The notes: a model not told the origin generated them from the letters alone. A stretch of DNA of 64,000 nucleotides from Pseudomonas monteilii (GCA_001534745.1 CP013997.1:806001-870000); one strand, 5' to 3'. Shown: positions 7,342-16,446, counted from the stretch's first letter. Made by a program: numbers and translations.

Positions 7342-9216
7342 ATGACCTCTGCCCGCGCCTGTTGGCGACGTGCCCGCCTGCCACTGGCCATCAGCCTGGC
7401 ATCCTCGCTCGCCCCACCTGCGTTCGGCGTCAGCTTCAACATCGGCGAAGTGGAAGCGCAACTGGACACCACGCTGTCGATCGGCGCTGGCTGGTCCACC
7501 GCCAAGCCCGACAAGGGATTGATCGGCGCCAACAACGGTGGTCGGGGGCTGGCGCCGATCAGTGATGACGGGCGGCAGAACTTCAAGCGCGGCGAGACCT
7601 TCTCCAAGGTCTTCACCGGGCTACATGGTCTGGAGCTGAAGTATGGCGACAGCGGGGTATACCTGCGGGGCCGCTACTGGTACGACTTCGAACTCAAGGA
7701 CGAAGGCCGTCCGTTCAAGGACATCGACGATTCGCACCGCGCGCGCAGTGCGCGGTCCTCCGGTGGCGAACTGCTCGAGGCATTCGCCTACCACCATTAC
7801 ACCCTCGGCGCGCAGCCCGGCACGGTCCGCCTGGGACGGCAGGTGGTGAACTGGGGCGAGGGCCTGTTTATCGGCGGCGGCATCAATGCCATCAACCGCA
7901 CAGACGTCAGCGCCTTCCGGCGGCCTGGCACCGCGCTCAAGGACGGGCAGGCGCCCGTCAATCTGTTCTACGTGTCCCAGCAACTGACCGATGCCGTGTC
8001 GGCCGAGGCGTTCTATCAGCTCGAGTGGGCGCAAACCGATGGCGAGAACTGCGGCACGTTCTTTTCACAGTCCGATGTCCTGGGCAACGGCTGCACCGAC
8101 AACCTGCGCCTGCTCGACAGCCGTCGCACCGTGTCGGCGGCCGACCAGGCGCTCCTGGCCGGGCAGGGGGTGGCCATGGACGACGAAGGCGTCAAGGTCG
8201 GGCGAGGCGTGGACCGCGACGCCCGGGACGGCGGTCAGTTCGGGCTGGCCTTGCACTACCGCTTCGAGCCGCTGGACACCGAGTTCGGTGCCTACGTCAT
8301 GAACTACCACAGCCGGCTGCCGTTCCTGAACGCCCGAGGCGCCTCGGCATCGGCGCTGGCCGCGAGTCAGACGCTGCCCGAGGCACTGCGCCCCCTGGCC
8401 TTGGGCGGCAACAGCCGCTATGCCGTGGCGTACCCGGAAGACATCCGCCTGTACGGGGTGAGCTTCGCCACGACGCTGCCCACGGGCATGGCCTGGCGTG
8501 GTGAACTGAGCTACCGGCCCAACGCGCCCGTGCAGCTCAATACCCACGATGTCCTGTACGCCAGCCTGCGCCCTGCCGGTGGCGCCTGGGCCGAGGCCTC
8601 GTTGCTCGACGGGGCCGTCGGCGAGGCGATACCCGGCTACCGGCGCAAGGACGTCACGCAGTTCCAGACCTCGTTGACCCAGGTGTTCGACCAGCTCATG
8701 GGCGCTCGTCGCTTCACCGTGATGGGGGAGCTGGGCATGACCTACGTGGGCGGCCTGGACAGCACCCACCAGGCGCGCTACGGCCGCGATGCCGTGTTTG
8801 GTCCCGGGCCTTTGCCCCAGGCCGATGGCGGGAACGGCTGCGCCCGACTGAATGCCAGCACCTACGCAGGTTCAGGCCTCGGCAACGGCGCCGATCCTGG
8901 CCGTCACTGCGAAAACGACGGTTATACCACCCGTCTGGCGTGGGGCTATCGTGCGCGTGCGGCCTGGGAGTACGACAACGTCTTCGCCGGTGTCGACCTC
9001 ACGCCGAGCATCGCCTGGTCCCACGACGTTTCGGGCTATTCGCCAGGCCCGCAGTCGACGTTCGAAGAGGGCCGCAAGGCCGTGAGCCTGGGGCTGGACG
9101 CCGAGTACCAGAACACGTACATGGCCAGCGTGGCCTACACCAACTTCTTCGGCGGCGCCTACAGCACGATGAGCGATCGCGACTTCCTGACGCTGAGCGT
9201 GGGCGTGAAGTTCTAG
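7342..9216 (+). CDS. DUF1302-family outer-membrane protein
   Basis: A 624-residue exported protein with a signal peptide ending near PPAFG (about residue 29). It is rich in alternating beta-strand segments and ends LSVGVKF, a C-terminal Phe as in outer-membrane barrels. The VEAQLDTTLSIGAGW opening and VRLGRQVVNWGEGLF are the family signature. DUF1302 proteins are usually encoded beside a DUF1329 lipoprotein and linked to hydrophobic-substrate or sterol/lipid use; no DUF1329 gene is seen here. GGAG precedes the ATG. The role is otherwise unknown. Confidence 0.88.
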   Translation: MTSARACWRRARLPLAISLASSLAPPAFGVSFNIGEVEAQLDTTLSIGAGWSTAKPDKGLIGANNGGRGLAPISDDGRQNFKRGETFSKVFTGLHGLELKYGDSGVYLRGRYWYDFELKDEGRPFKDIDDSHRARSARSSGGELLEAFAYHHYTLGAQPGTVRLGRQVVNWGEGLFIGGGINAINRTDVSAFRRPGTALKDGQAPVNLFYVSQQLTDAVSAEAFYQLEWAQTDGENCGTFFSQSDVLGNGCTDNLRLLDSRRTVSAADQALLAGQGVAMDDEGVKVGRGVDRDARDGGQFGLALHYRFEPLDTEFGAYVMNYHSRLPFLNARGASASALAASQTLPEALRPLALGGNSRYAVAYPEDIRLYGVSFATTLPTGMAWRGELSYRPNAPVQLNTHDVLYASLRPAGGAWAEASLLDGAVGEAIPGYRRKDVTQFQTSLTQVFDQLMGARRFTVMGELGMTYVGGLDSTHQARYGRDAVFGPGPLPQADGGNGCARLNASTYAGSGLGNGADPGRHCENDGYTTRLAWGYRARAAWEYDNVFAGVDLTPSIAWSHDVSGYSPGPQSTFEEGRKAVSLGLDAEYQNTYMASVAYTNFFGGAYSTMSDRDFLTLSVGVKF

Positions 9217-9366
9217 CCGTTCTTCACGTCGGGAAATGATGGCTCGACGCCATCGGACGCCTGTGATGAAATCCGGCTCATCTTTTCCCGATGGCGGTCG
9301 ATAGCCTGCATGGCGTCTGGCAACGGCATGCGCCATTTCCCTTCTACACCAGGACAGGTCGCGTAG

Positions 9367-10974
9367 ATGCTGCAGTACGGGCAAAAATCCTTTCTGATCG
9401 TCGACGACTACACCGACTTCCGGACGTCGACGCGTTCCATGCTGCGCGAGCTCGGTGCTCGCGATGTGGACACCGCCGACAGTGGCGAGCAGGCGCTGCG
9501 CCTGTGCGCGCAGAAGCGCTACGATTTCGTGCTCCAGGACTTCCACCTGGGCGATGGCAAGAAGAACGGCCAGCAGGTGCTCGAGGACCTGATCATCGAC
9601 AAGTTGATCAGCCATGAATGCGTGTTCCTGATGGTCACGGCCGAAAGCAGCCAGGCGATCGTGCTCAGCGCCATCGAGCACGAGCCCGATGCCTACCTCA
9701 CCAAGCCCTTCAACCGTGTCGGGCTGGCGCAGCGTCTGGAGAAACTGACCCAGCGCAAGGCCTTGCTCAAGCCGATCCTGCAGGCCCTGGACCGGGGTCG
9801 CCCTGGCGAAGTGCTGGCGGCCTGCGCGGAGCTGTGCAAGAAGGACCCACGGTTCGCACCGTTGTGCCTGCGCTACCGCGCCGACGCCATGCGCGACCTG
9901 AACCGCTTCGAGGAGCTGGAGAAGTTCCTCAAGGCGATCCTGGCCAGCCGTCCACAGCCCTGGGCCTACGCGGCGCTGGGCAACCTCATGCACAAGCGCG
10001 GCAAGTACGGCCAGGCCCAGGGCGTCTTCGAGCAGGCGCTCAAGGCCTTCCCGATCATGCCCAACCTGTACGACGGCATGGCCGAGGCGCTGGTGGCGCA
10101 GGGCGACACCCAGCGCGCGCAGACCCTGCTCGAGGAGGCCGTACGCCTGTCGCCCCTGGCGGTGCGCCGTCAATCGCTGCTGGGCAAGCTGGCGATGGAG
10201 AACGGCGACTTCGACGGTGCGGCCAGGGCTTTCCGCCAGGCGGTCAACCAGGGCAAGAGTTCGCGCTACAAGGACCCGGAGTGCAACCTGGGCCTGGCCC
10301 AGGCACTGATGAGTCGGGGCCAGGCCCAGGGCCTGGATGCGCGGGCGCGGGTCGAAATCAATACCACGCTCAGCGAAGTGGCCAAGGAAAACGCCGACGA
10401 TCCAGGCCTCCAGGTGCGTGCGCGCATGATGAAGGCGGCCAGCCTGCAGCAGGTCGGCGATCCCGACACGGCGCTCAAGCTGACCGAACAGGCCGTGCAG
10501 CGGCTGGAGAAGATGGACCAGTTCTTCTCCGTGGATGCCGCGCTGACCGTGGCCAAGCAACTGCAGCAACTGGGGCAGGGCGAGGCGGCCAACAACATTC
10601 TCAAGAGCTGCGTCGAAACCTATGGCGACGACCCGAAGGTCATGGACAGTGTCTCGCAACTGACCGACGACCCGAGCGTGCTCACTGCCGTGACCCAGGC
10701 CGTCGAGCTCAACCGCCAAGGCGTGCGCAGCTACCAGGCCGGTGCCGTGCCGCAGGCGCTGGACACCTTCCGGCGCGCGCTCGGCATGCAACCGAAGAAC
10801 ATCAGCATCGCCTTGAACACCACCCAGGCCCTGCTGCGGATCGCTGGCGACAAGCTATCCGATGACATCCTGCAAGAGTGCCGTCGTAGCCTCCAAGGCG
10901 TTTCGGGCATTCCCACCAGCGACAGCCGCTACGAACGCTACCGTAAACTGCACCTTCGAGTCTTTGGCGCATGA
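9367..10974 (+). CDS. Response regulator with receiver domain and TPR repeats
   Basis: A 535-residue cytoplasmic protein. Residues 1-130 form a CheY-like receiver: acidic pair in FLIVDDYTDFR, phospho-acceptor Asp in FVLQDFHLGDG, conserved Thr/Lys in MVTAES and YLTKPFN. The rest is helical, with tetratricopeptide-like repeats (for example LGNLMHKRGKYGQAQGVFEQA) and no DNA-binding domain. The output is therefore probably protein-protein interaction. Its last four bases overlap the kinase gene start (ATGA), which marks the kinase as its likely partner. Confidence 0.9.
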   Translation: MLQYGQKSFLIVDDYTDFRTSTRSMLRELGARDVDTADSGEQALRLCAQKRYDFVLQDFHLGDGKKNGQQVLEDLIIDKLISHECVFLMVTAESSQAIVLSAIEHEPDAYLTKPFNRVGLAQRLEKLTQRKALLKPILQALDRGRPGEVLAACAELCKKDPRFAPLCLRYRADAMRDLNRFEELEKFLKAILASRPQPWAYAALGNLMHKRGKYGQAQGVFEQALKAFPIMPNLYDGMAEALVAQGDTQRAQTLLEEAVRLSPLAVRRQSLLGKLAMENGDFDGAARAFRQAVNQGKSSRYKDPECNLGLAQALMSRGQAQGLDARARVEINTTLSEVAKENADDPGLQVRARMMKAASLQQVGDPDTALKLTEQAVQRLEKMDQFFSVDAALTVAKQLQQLGQGEAANNILKSCVETYGDDPKVMDSVSQLTDDPSVLTAVTQAVELNRQGVRSYQAGAVPQALDTFRRALGMQPKNISIALNTTQALLRIAGDKLSDDILQECRRSLQGVSGIPTSDSRYERYRKLHLRVFGA

Positions 10975-11663
10975 ATCAGGAAAACCAGGGGCTGGATTTC
11001 TCCACGGTGATCGCCTCCACCGTACACGACATGAAGAACTCCCTGGCCGCACTGATCCAGGCCCATGGCCAGTGGGTCGCGCGAATGCCCGAGGACCTGC
11101 GCACCGGTGCCGAACACGGCGTGATCGAGCACGAGTTCGCCCACCTCAACAGCATGCTGGTGCAGTTGCTGGGGCTGTACAAGCTGGGGGTCAACCAGCT
11201 GCCGGTGTGCCCGGACTACCACGAGCTGGATGACTTCATCGAGGCGCAGCTGGCCCTGCACCAGGACGTGCTGGTGCAACGCAACATCCAGGCCTCGTGG
11301 CGTGTGGATGCCTTCAGCCCGCTGGGGTTCTTCGACCGCGAACTGGTCGCGTCGGTGGTGGGCAACATGATCGACAACGCCGTTCGGCATGCCGGCCATG
11401 CCTTGCTGCTGACCATCGACGAGGAAGACGAGCAGCTGGTCATCAGCATCAATGACGATGGCCCGGGCTACCCGCAGGCCATGCTCGATCGCCAGAAGGA
11501 GTTCATCCAGGGCATCGAGCCGAGCAGCGGCAGTACGGGCCTTGGGCTGTACTTCGCCTCGCGTATCGCGGCGTTGCACGGGCGCGACGGTATCCAGGGG
11601 CGTATCGAGATCTCCAACGGCGGTGCGTTGGGCGGTGGCGTGTTCCGCCTGTTCCTGCCCTAG
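10971..11663 (+). CDS. Small soluble sensor histidine kinase
   Basis: A 230-residue kinase with no membrane segment and no separate sensor domain. An H-box-like STVIASTVHDMKNSLAAL (His19) opens the protein. The N-box NMIDNAVRHA, the G1 box INDDGPGYP and the G2 box GSTGLGLYFASRIA form a HATPase_c domain. It overlaps the receiver-TPR gene by four bases and is presumably its cognate kinase. The input signal must come from a partner protein or an internal ligand. Confidence 0.9.
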   Translation: MNQENQGLDFSTVIASTVHDMKNSLAALIQAHGQWVARMPEDLRTGAEHGVIEHEFAHLNSMLVQLLGLYKLGVNQLPVCPDYHELDDFIEAQLALHQDVLVQRNIQASWRVDAFSPLGFFDRELVASVVGNMIDNAVRHAGHALLLTIDEEDEQLVISINDDGPGYPQAMLDRQKEFIQGIEPSSGSTGLGLYFASRIAALHGRDGIQGRIEISNGGALGGGVFRLFLP

Positions 11664-11784
11664 AGGCGCGTCGCAGGGGGCGGGTGCGCCCCGGGCAAGG
11701 AATTTTTCTCCGCGATCACGATCCAAACCGGCACGGGCCTGCCAGAGGCCCCACGCACTTTTTGAATCGAGTAGGAGCTTGCCC

Positions 11785-12486
11785 ATGTTCAACATGCAGC
11801 GTCTTGTCATCGCAGTCACGGCGGCCGCCGTGATGTCCGGTTGCGCCAGCCAGAACCCTTACACCGACCAGGGCCAGGCGTCGGGTGGCGTGAGCAAGAC
11901 GGCCAAGTACGGCGGACTCGGCGCACTGGCAGGCGCCGTGGCAGGCGCGGCCATCGACCACAATCACCGGGGCAAGGGTGCGTTGATCGGCGCGGCGGCC
12001 GTGGGCGCGGCAGCGGCGGGCTACGGCTATTACGCCGATCGCCAGGAAGCCGCCTTGCGCGAAAGCATGGCCAACACGGGCGTCGAAGTGCAGCGCGAGG
12101 GCGATCAGATCAAGCTGATCATGCCGGGCAACATCACCTTCGCCACCGATTCGGCGAGCATCTCGCCCAGTTTCTACAAGCCGCTCAATGACCTGGCTGG
12201 CTCGTTCAAGCAGTTCAACCAGAACACCATCGAAGTCGTCGGTTTCACCGACAGCACCGGCAGCCGTCAACACAACATGGATCTGTCCCAGCGCCGCGCC
12301 CAGGCGGTCAGCAGCTACCTGACGTCGCAAGGGGTGGATCCTTCCCGCGTCTCGGCACGCGGCCTGGGGCCAGACCAGCCGATCGCCAGCAACGCCGACA
12401 CCAACGGTCGCGCGCAGAACCGCCGCGTCGAAGTGAACCTCAAGCCCATTCCCGGCCAGGACTACCAGCAGCAAGGGCAGCAGTAA
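11785..12486 (+). CDS. OmpA-family lipoprotein (YiaD/YfiB-like)
   Basis: A 233-residue lipoprotein (VMSGC, Cys20) with a Gly/Ala-rich glycine-zipper-like segment at about 43-90, then an OmpA/MotB peptidoglycan-binding domain. That domain is recognised by ITFATDSASISPSF, VVGFTDSTGSRQHN and NGRAQNRRVEV. It probably bridges outer membrane and peptidoglycan. TAGGAG at 11772-11777 precedes the ATG. It lies 121 bases after the kinase gene, so it may be a separate transcript. Confidence 0.9.
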   Translation: MFNMQRLVIAVTAAAVMSGCASQNPYTDQGQASGGVSKTAKYGGLGALAGAVAGAAIDHNHRGKGALIGAAAVGAAAAGYGYYADRQEAALRESMANTGVEVQREGDQIKLIMPGNITFATDSASISPSFYKPLNDLAGSFKQFNQNTIEVVGFTDSTGSRQHNMDLSQRRAQAVSSYLTSQGVDPSRVSARGLGPDQPIASNADTNGRAQNRRVEVNLKPIPGQDYQQQGQQ

Positions 12487-12543
12487 ACGGTGGGCCGGGC
12501 TGGCGTCGTCCTTCGAGGAGGACGGCGCCGGTCAGGCCGCCAT

Positions 12544-12570
12544 CGCGGGCAAGCCCGCTCCCACAAGTGC
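12544..12570 (+). repeat. Single REP palindrome
   Basis: The sequence tcgcgggcaagcccgctccc matches the copies near 288-360. It lies just downstream of the OmpA-like lipoprotein gene and starts a repeat-rich 430-base gap with no gene. Confidence 0.85.
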
Positions 12571-12643
12571 CAGATCGGGCCAGACTACCGCATCAGCCCT
12601 GGTCTCATGCCGATGCAGGCTGTGCTGACAAGCCGGTTCTTGC

Positions 12644-12682
12644 GGGTCCATGCAGGCTGATTCCTGTGGGTCCATGCAGGCT
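12644..12682 (+). repeat. Two short direct repeats GGGTCCATGCAGGCT
   Basis: Identical 15-base units at 12644-12658 and 12668-12682 lie inside the repeat-rich gap. They may be worn remnants of the larger repeat family that follows. No coding function is seen. Confidence 0.8.
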
Positions 12683-12694
12683 ATGCCGGCAGAC

Positions 12695-12876
12695 CTGCCC
12701 AGATGGCAAAACCAGCCTATGGGAGCTGGCTTGCCAGCGATGGCGGCAGTGCCGTCACCCTCGACATGGAATTGGCCTTCAGCTCACGGCAGACGCAATA
12801 GCAGCAGCAGGCTGCCCAGGTGGCAAAACCAACCTGTGGGAGCTGGCTTGCCAGCGATGGCGACAGCGCCGTCACC
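12695..12876 (+). repeat. Two 65-base direct repeats carrying a REP-variant hairpin
   Basis: Units at 12695-12759 and 12812-12876 differ at about five of 65 positions. Each contains gggagctggcttgccagcga, a REP-like palindrome with a core different from the 'gcgggcaagcccgc' type. They occupy the gap between the OmpA-like lipoprotein gene and the end of pta. Confidence 0.85.
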
Positions 12877-12916
12877 GCCGTCCATCTATCCTTCCCTGCA
12901 CGCACCAACCCCTCTC

Positions 12917-15004
12917 TCAGACCGTACTCGCCTGAATCGCCGTCAGGGCAATGGTATGGACGATGTCATCCACCTGCGCACCTCGCGGCAAATCGTTCAC
13001 CGGCTTGCGCAGCCCTTGCAGCATCGGGCCCAGGCTCACGCAATCGGCACTGCGCTGCACGGCCTTGTGCGTGGTGTTGCCCGTGTTGAGGTCGGGGAAC
13101 ACGAACACCGTGGCACGCCCTGCTACCGGGCTGTCGGGGGCCAGCTGTCGTGCGATGGCCGGATTGGCCGCCGCGTCGTACTGCAGAGGGCCATCGATCA
13201 CCAGGGACGCCTGCTCCTGCTGCGCCAGGCGCGTGGCTTCGCGCACCTTCGCCACCTCATCGTCGGTCACCGCCTGGTCGCTGGAGTAGCTGAGCATCGC
13301 CACCCGTGGCGCGATGCCGAAAGCCTGCGCCGACGCCGCACTCTGCCGGGCGATCTGCGCCAGCTCGTCCGCGTCAGGGTGCGGGTTCATCATGCAGTCG
13401 CCGTAGACCAGCACCTGCTCGGGGAACAGCATGAAGTACACCGACGACACCAGGCTGTTGCCCGGTGCGGTCTTGATCAGCTGCAAGGCCGGGCGGATGG
13501 TGTTGGCGGTCGAGTGCACCAGCCCCGACACCAGCCCATCGACCTCGTCCAGCGCCAGCATCATGGTCCCGATCACTACCGGGTCTTCCAGCTGCTGCTC
13601 GGCCATCGGGGCGTTGAGGCTCTTGCTCTTGCGCAGGCGCACCATCGGTTCGACGTACTGGGCACGGATCCGGTCCGGGTCGAGAATCTCCAGCCCTGGC
13701 GGCAGCACGATGCCCTGGGCCTGGGCGACGGCCTGGACCTCCTCGGGCTTGGCCAGCAGCACGCAGCGCGCAATGCCTCGCTCCTGGCAGATGGCCGCAG
13801 CCTGGATGGTCAGCGGCTCGGCGCCCTCCGGCAGGACGATGCGCTTGTCGACCTGGCGGGCGCGCTGGATCAGCTGGTAGCGGAACACCGCCGGCGACAG
13901 GCGCAGCTCCCGCGGTGTGCCGCAGCGTTGATGCAGCCAGGCGGCATCCAGGTGGCTGGCGACGAAGTCGGTGATGACTTCCGCACGCTCCCGGTCATCC
14001 ACCGGAATTTCCCGGTTCAGCTGGTGCAACTGATTGGCCGTCTCGAACGAGCCGGTGCCGACCGACAGCAGCGGCAACCCGGCCTGCAAGGCCCCCTGGC
14101 ACAGCCCCAGGATCCGGGGATCGGGCTTGCTGTCGCTGGTCAGTAACAGGCCTGCCAGCGGCACGCCATTGATCGCTGCCAAGCTCACCGCCAGGATGAT
14201 GTCGTCGCGATCGCCTGGGGTCACCACCAGCGTGCCCGGCTTGAGCAAAGGCACCGTATTGGCCACGGTGCGTGCGCAGATGATCGTGGTGTTCATGCGC
14301 CGCTGCTCGTAGTCGCCGGCATTGAGCACCTGGGCGCCGAGCAGTTCGGCCACATCGCGGGTACGCGGCGCGTTCAGCTCGGCCTGGTAGGGGATGCAGC
14401 CGAGCAGCCGGAAATCGTCCCCGCGCAGCAGCGGCAGATGCTCGCGCAAGCGGCTAGCGAAGGCGGGCATGCTCTCTTCGCTGCGCACCTTGTTCAGGAT
14501 CACCCCCAGCACCTTGGGGTCGCGTGGGCCGCCGAACAGCTGCGCCTGCAATTCCACGCGGCCGGAGAGCTCGCTGAGCGCCTCGTGCTCGGCGGCCGAC
14601 ACCAGGATCACCTCGGCGTCGAGGCTCTTGGCCAGGTGCAGGTTGACCCGCGCCGCATAGCTGGCATGGCGTGTCGGCACCATGCCTTCGACCACCACCA
14701 CGTCATTGTCGACGCAGGCCTGCTGGTACAGGCGAATGATCTGTTCGAGCAGTTCGTCCAGCTGCCCGTCGCCGAGCATGCGCTCCACATGCGACAGGCT
14801 CAGGGGCGTGGGCGGCTTGATCCCGTGGGTGCGGGCGACCAGTTCGGTGGAGCGCTCCGGGCCGGTGTCGCCCGGGTGGGGCTGGGCGATCGGCTTGAAG
14901 AAGCCTACCTTCAGGCCCGCGCGCTCCAGCACACGGACCAGTCCCAGGCTGATGGACGTCAGGCCGACACCGAAATCGGTCGGCGCGATGAAGAATGTCT
15001 GCAT
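12917..15004 (-). CDS. pta: Phosphate acetyltransferase
   Basis: A 695-residue long-form Pta, converting acetyl-CoA plus phosphate to acetyl-phosphate and CoA. The N-terminal third is a P-loop/dethiobiotin-synthetase-like domain (MQTFFIAPTDFGVGLTSISLGL) and the middle is a DRTGG-type regulatory domain (TPGDRDDIILA). The C-terminal catalytic domain starts near VDKRIVLPEGAEPLTIQAA and includes VSGLVHSTANTIRPALQ and FPDLNTGNTTHKAVQRS. No ackA gene is visible nearby. It lies 29 bases downstream of the DUF3565 gene on the same strand. Confidence 0.95.
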   Translation of the reverse strand: MQTFFIAPTDFGVGLTSISLGLVRVLERAGLKVGFFKPIAQPHPGDTGPERSTELVARTHGIKPPTPLSLSHVERMLGDGQLDELLEQIIRLYQQACVDNDVVVVEGMVPTRHASYAARVNLHLAKSLDAEVILVSAAEHEALSELSGRVELQAQLFGGPRDPKVLGVILNKVRSEESMPAFASRLREHLPLLRGDDFRLLGCIPYQAELNAPRTRDVAELLGAQVLNAGDYEQRRMNTTIICARTVANTVPLLKPGTLVVTPGDRDDIILAVSLAAINGVPLAGLLLTSDSKPDPRILGLCQGALQAGLPLLSVGTGSFETANQLHQLNREIPVDDRERAEVITDFVASHLDAAWLHQRCGTPRELRLSPAVFRYQLIQRARQVDKRIVLPEGAEPLTIQAAAICQERGIARCVLLAKPEEVQAVAQAQGIVLPPGLEILDPDRIRAQYVEPMVRLRKSKSLNAPMAEQQLEDPVVIGTMMLALDEVDGLVSGLVHSTANTIRPALQLIKTAPGNSLVSSVYFMLFPEQVLVYGDCMMNPHPDADELAQIARQSAASAQAFGIAPRVAMLSYSSDQAVTDDEVAKVREATRLAQQEQASLVIDGPLQYDAAANPAIARQLAPDSPVAGRATVFVFPDLNTGNTTHKAVQRSADCVSLGPMLQGLRKPVNDLPRGAQVDDIVHTIALTAIQASTV

Positions 15005-15033
15005 GCAGGCTCTCGAACGCAACGGGTGGAGGA

Positions 15034-15234
15034 TCAGGCCCCAAGAGTAGTCCCATCGGCCCCTCGAGCGCACCAGCCGCAGGCAAATACCTGCCCCAGG
15101 CAGTCGGCCCGGCGTTCGGCATCCAGCACCCACGGGCGCACCTGCCAGGGTGGCTGGTGGCGCAGGTGCTGGGTATGGCCGCAGGACAGCTCGACCACCC
15201 AGTGGCCGTGGTCGTCTTGATGAAAAGCGACCAT
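15034..15234 (-). CDS. DUF3565 small protein
   Basis: A 66-residue protein with the DUF3565 pattern FHQDDHGHWVVELSCGHTQH, PPWQVRPWV and a final CGWC. The Cys/His content (CGH, CGWC) suggests metal binding. The start at 15234 (MVAFHQDD) is the first in-frame ATG at the domain edge, but no good ribosome site is seen, so the true start could be further upstream. It precedes pta on the same strand and is divergent from slyD. Function unknown. Confidence 0.75.
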   Translation of the reverse strand: MVAFHQDDHGHWVVELSCGHTQHLRHQPPWQVRPWVLDAERRADCLGQVFACGWCARGADGTTLGA

Positions 15235-15334
15235 CCGACTGGTGGGGGCGACATCTTCGGAGGCGCGTTCGCAATCGGGCGATGCCTTGGTTACACTTGT
15301 CCGTTCTACATTCTTTTGCAAAGGTCTCCTCCCC

Positions 15335-15820
15335 ATGCTGATTGCCGCCAACAAGGCTGTCTCGATCGACTATACCCTGACCAACGACGCCGGGGAGGTC
15401 ATCGACAGCTCCGCCGGTGGTGCGCCGCTGGTCTACCTGCACGGTGCAAGCAACATCATCCCGGGTCTGGAAAAGGCCCTGGAAGGCAAGCAGGCCGGTG
15501 ACGAACTGAATGTCGCCGTCGAGCCCGAAGATGCCTACGGCGAGTACATGGCCGAGTTGGTCAGCACCCTGAACCGCAGCATGTTCGAGGGCGTCGACCA
15601 ACTGGAAGTCGGCATGCAGTTCCACGCCTCGGCGCCGGATGGCCAGATGCAGATCGTCACCATTCGTGACCTGGACGGCGACGACGTGACCGTCGACGGC
15701 AATCACCCGCTGGCCGGCCAGCGCCTGAACTTCAAGGTCAAGGTCGTCGACGTTCGCGACGCCACCGAAGAAGAGATCGCTCATCGCCACATCCATGGCG
15801 AAGGTGGTCACCAGCACTGA
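15335..15820 (+). CDS. slyD: SlyD-like FKBP-type peptidyl-prolyl isomerase
   Basis: A 161-residue cytoplasmic FKBP with the inserted IF chaperone domain. The opening is VSIDYTLTNDAGEVIDSS, followed by LVYLHGASNIIPGLEKALEG, VEPEDAYGEY and GNHPLAGQRLNFKVKV. It catalyses Xaa-Pro isomerisation and chaperones folding. The C-terminal tail is short (HRHIHGEGGHQH), far shorter than the Cys/His-rich nickel-binding tail of E. coli SlyD. A clear terminator follows. Confidence 0.92.
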   Translation: MLIAANKAVSIDYTLTNDAGEVIDSSAGGAPLVYLHGASNIIPGLEKALEGKQAGDELNVAVEPEDAYGEYMAELVSTLNRSMFEGVDQLEVGMQFHASAPDGQMQIVTIRDLDGDDVTVDGNHPLAGQRLNFKVKVVDVRDATEEEIAHRHIHGEGGHQH

Positions 15821-15849
15821 TTTCTGCGCTAAGCTCAGAAGCAGAAACG

Positions 15850-15912
15850 AGGCGCTGGGTACGCCGGACATGCGCGCTCGCAACGCATGACCGGCGCGCC
15901 CAGCGCCTTTTT
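15850..15912 (+). terminator. Rho-independent terminator after slyD
   Basis: GGCGCTGGG (15851-15859) pairs perfectly with CCCAGCGCC (15899-15907) and is followed by TTTTT. The loop holds a further CGCCGG/CCGGCG helix. It lies 30 bases after the slyD stop. Confidence 0.85.
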
Positions 15913-15963
15913 GATGCGCAACGTTCATTGCCGCGATGACCGGCATGTTGGGGGAATCTCATC

Positions 15964-16446
15964 ATGAGTGCGTTTCACGACCTCACCCTGCAGACCCTGG
16001 ACGGCGCGCCGTTGCCCCTGGCGCCGTTCAAGGACAGGGTGACGCTGGTGGTCAACGTCGCTTCCAAGTGTGGGCTGACGCCCCAATACTCGGCGCTGGA
16101 AGCGCTCTATCAGCGCTACAAGGACCGCGGCCTGACGGTGCTGGGCCTGCCGTGCAACCAGTTCGCTGGCCAGGAGCCTGGAACCGAGCAGGAGATCCAG
16201 CAGTTCTGCAGTGTCACGTACGGGGTGACATTCCCCATGGCGGCCAAGCTCGAGGTCAACGGGCCTCACCGTCACCCGTTGTACCGTCTGCTGGCCGGGG
16301 AGGGCGCCGAATTCCCGGGTGACATCACTTGGAATTTCGAGAAGTTCCTGGTCGGCAAGGATGGGCGCGTGCTGGCACGCTTCGCACCTCGTACGTCGCC
16401 TGACGATCCGGCGGTGGTCCAGGCCATCGAGAAAGCCTTGGCCTGA
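15964..16446 (+). CDS. Glutathione peroxidase family protein
   Basis: A 160-residue thiol peroxidase. Family blocks are VVNVASKCGLTPQY (peroxidatic Cys at about 36), LGLPCNQFAGQEPG (Gln plus the likely resolving Cys region) and the ITWNFEKFLVG motif with the catalytic Trp/Asn. The Cys-type enzyme reduces peroxides, usually with thioredoxin rather than glutathione. GGGG-rich bases precede the ATG. It stands alone, convergent with the glycosyltransferase gene. Confidence 0.93.
   Translation: MSAFHDLTLQTLDGAPLPLAPFKDRVTLVVNVASKCGLTPQYSALEALYQRYKDRGLTVLGLPCNQFAGQEPGTEQEIQQFCSVTYGVTFPMAAKLEVNGPHRHPLYRLLAGEGAEFPGDITWNFEKFLVGKDGRVLARFAPRTSPDDPAVVQAIEKALA

Noticed and set aside
8872..10791. 639-codon minus-strand open frame opposite the receiver-TPR gene
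   Set aside because: The plus strand encodes clear receiver and TPR domains; the antisense product is His/Gln/Arg-rich shadow sequence.
12650..14146. 498-codon plus-strand open frame opposite pta
   Set aside because: It lies antisense to a well-conserved pta gene and has no family features. Long antisense frames are expected at this GC content.
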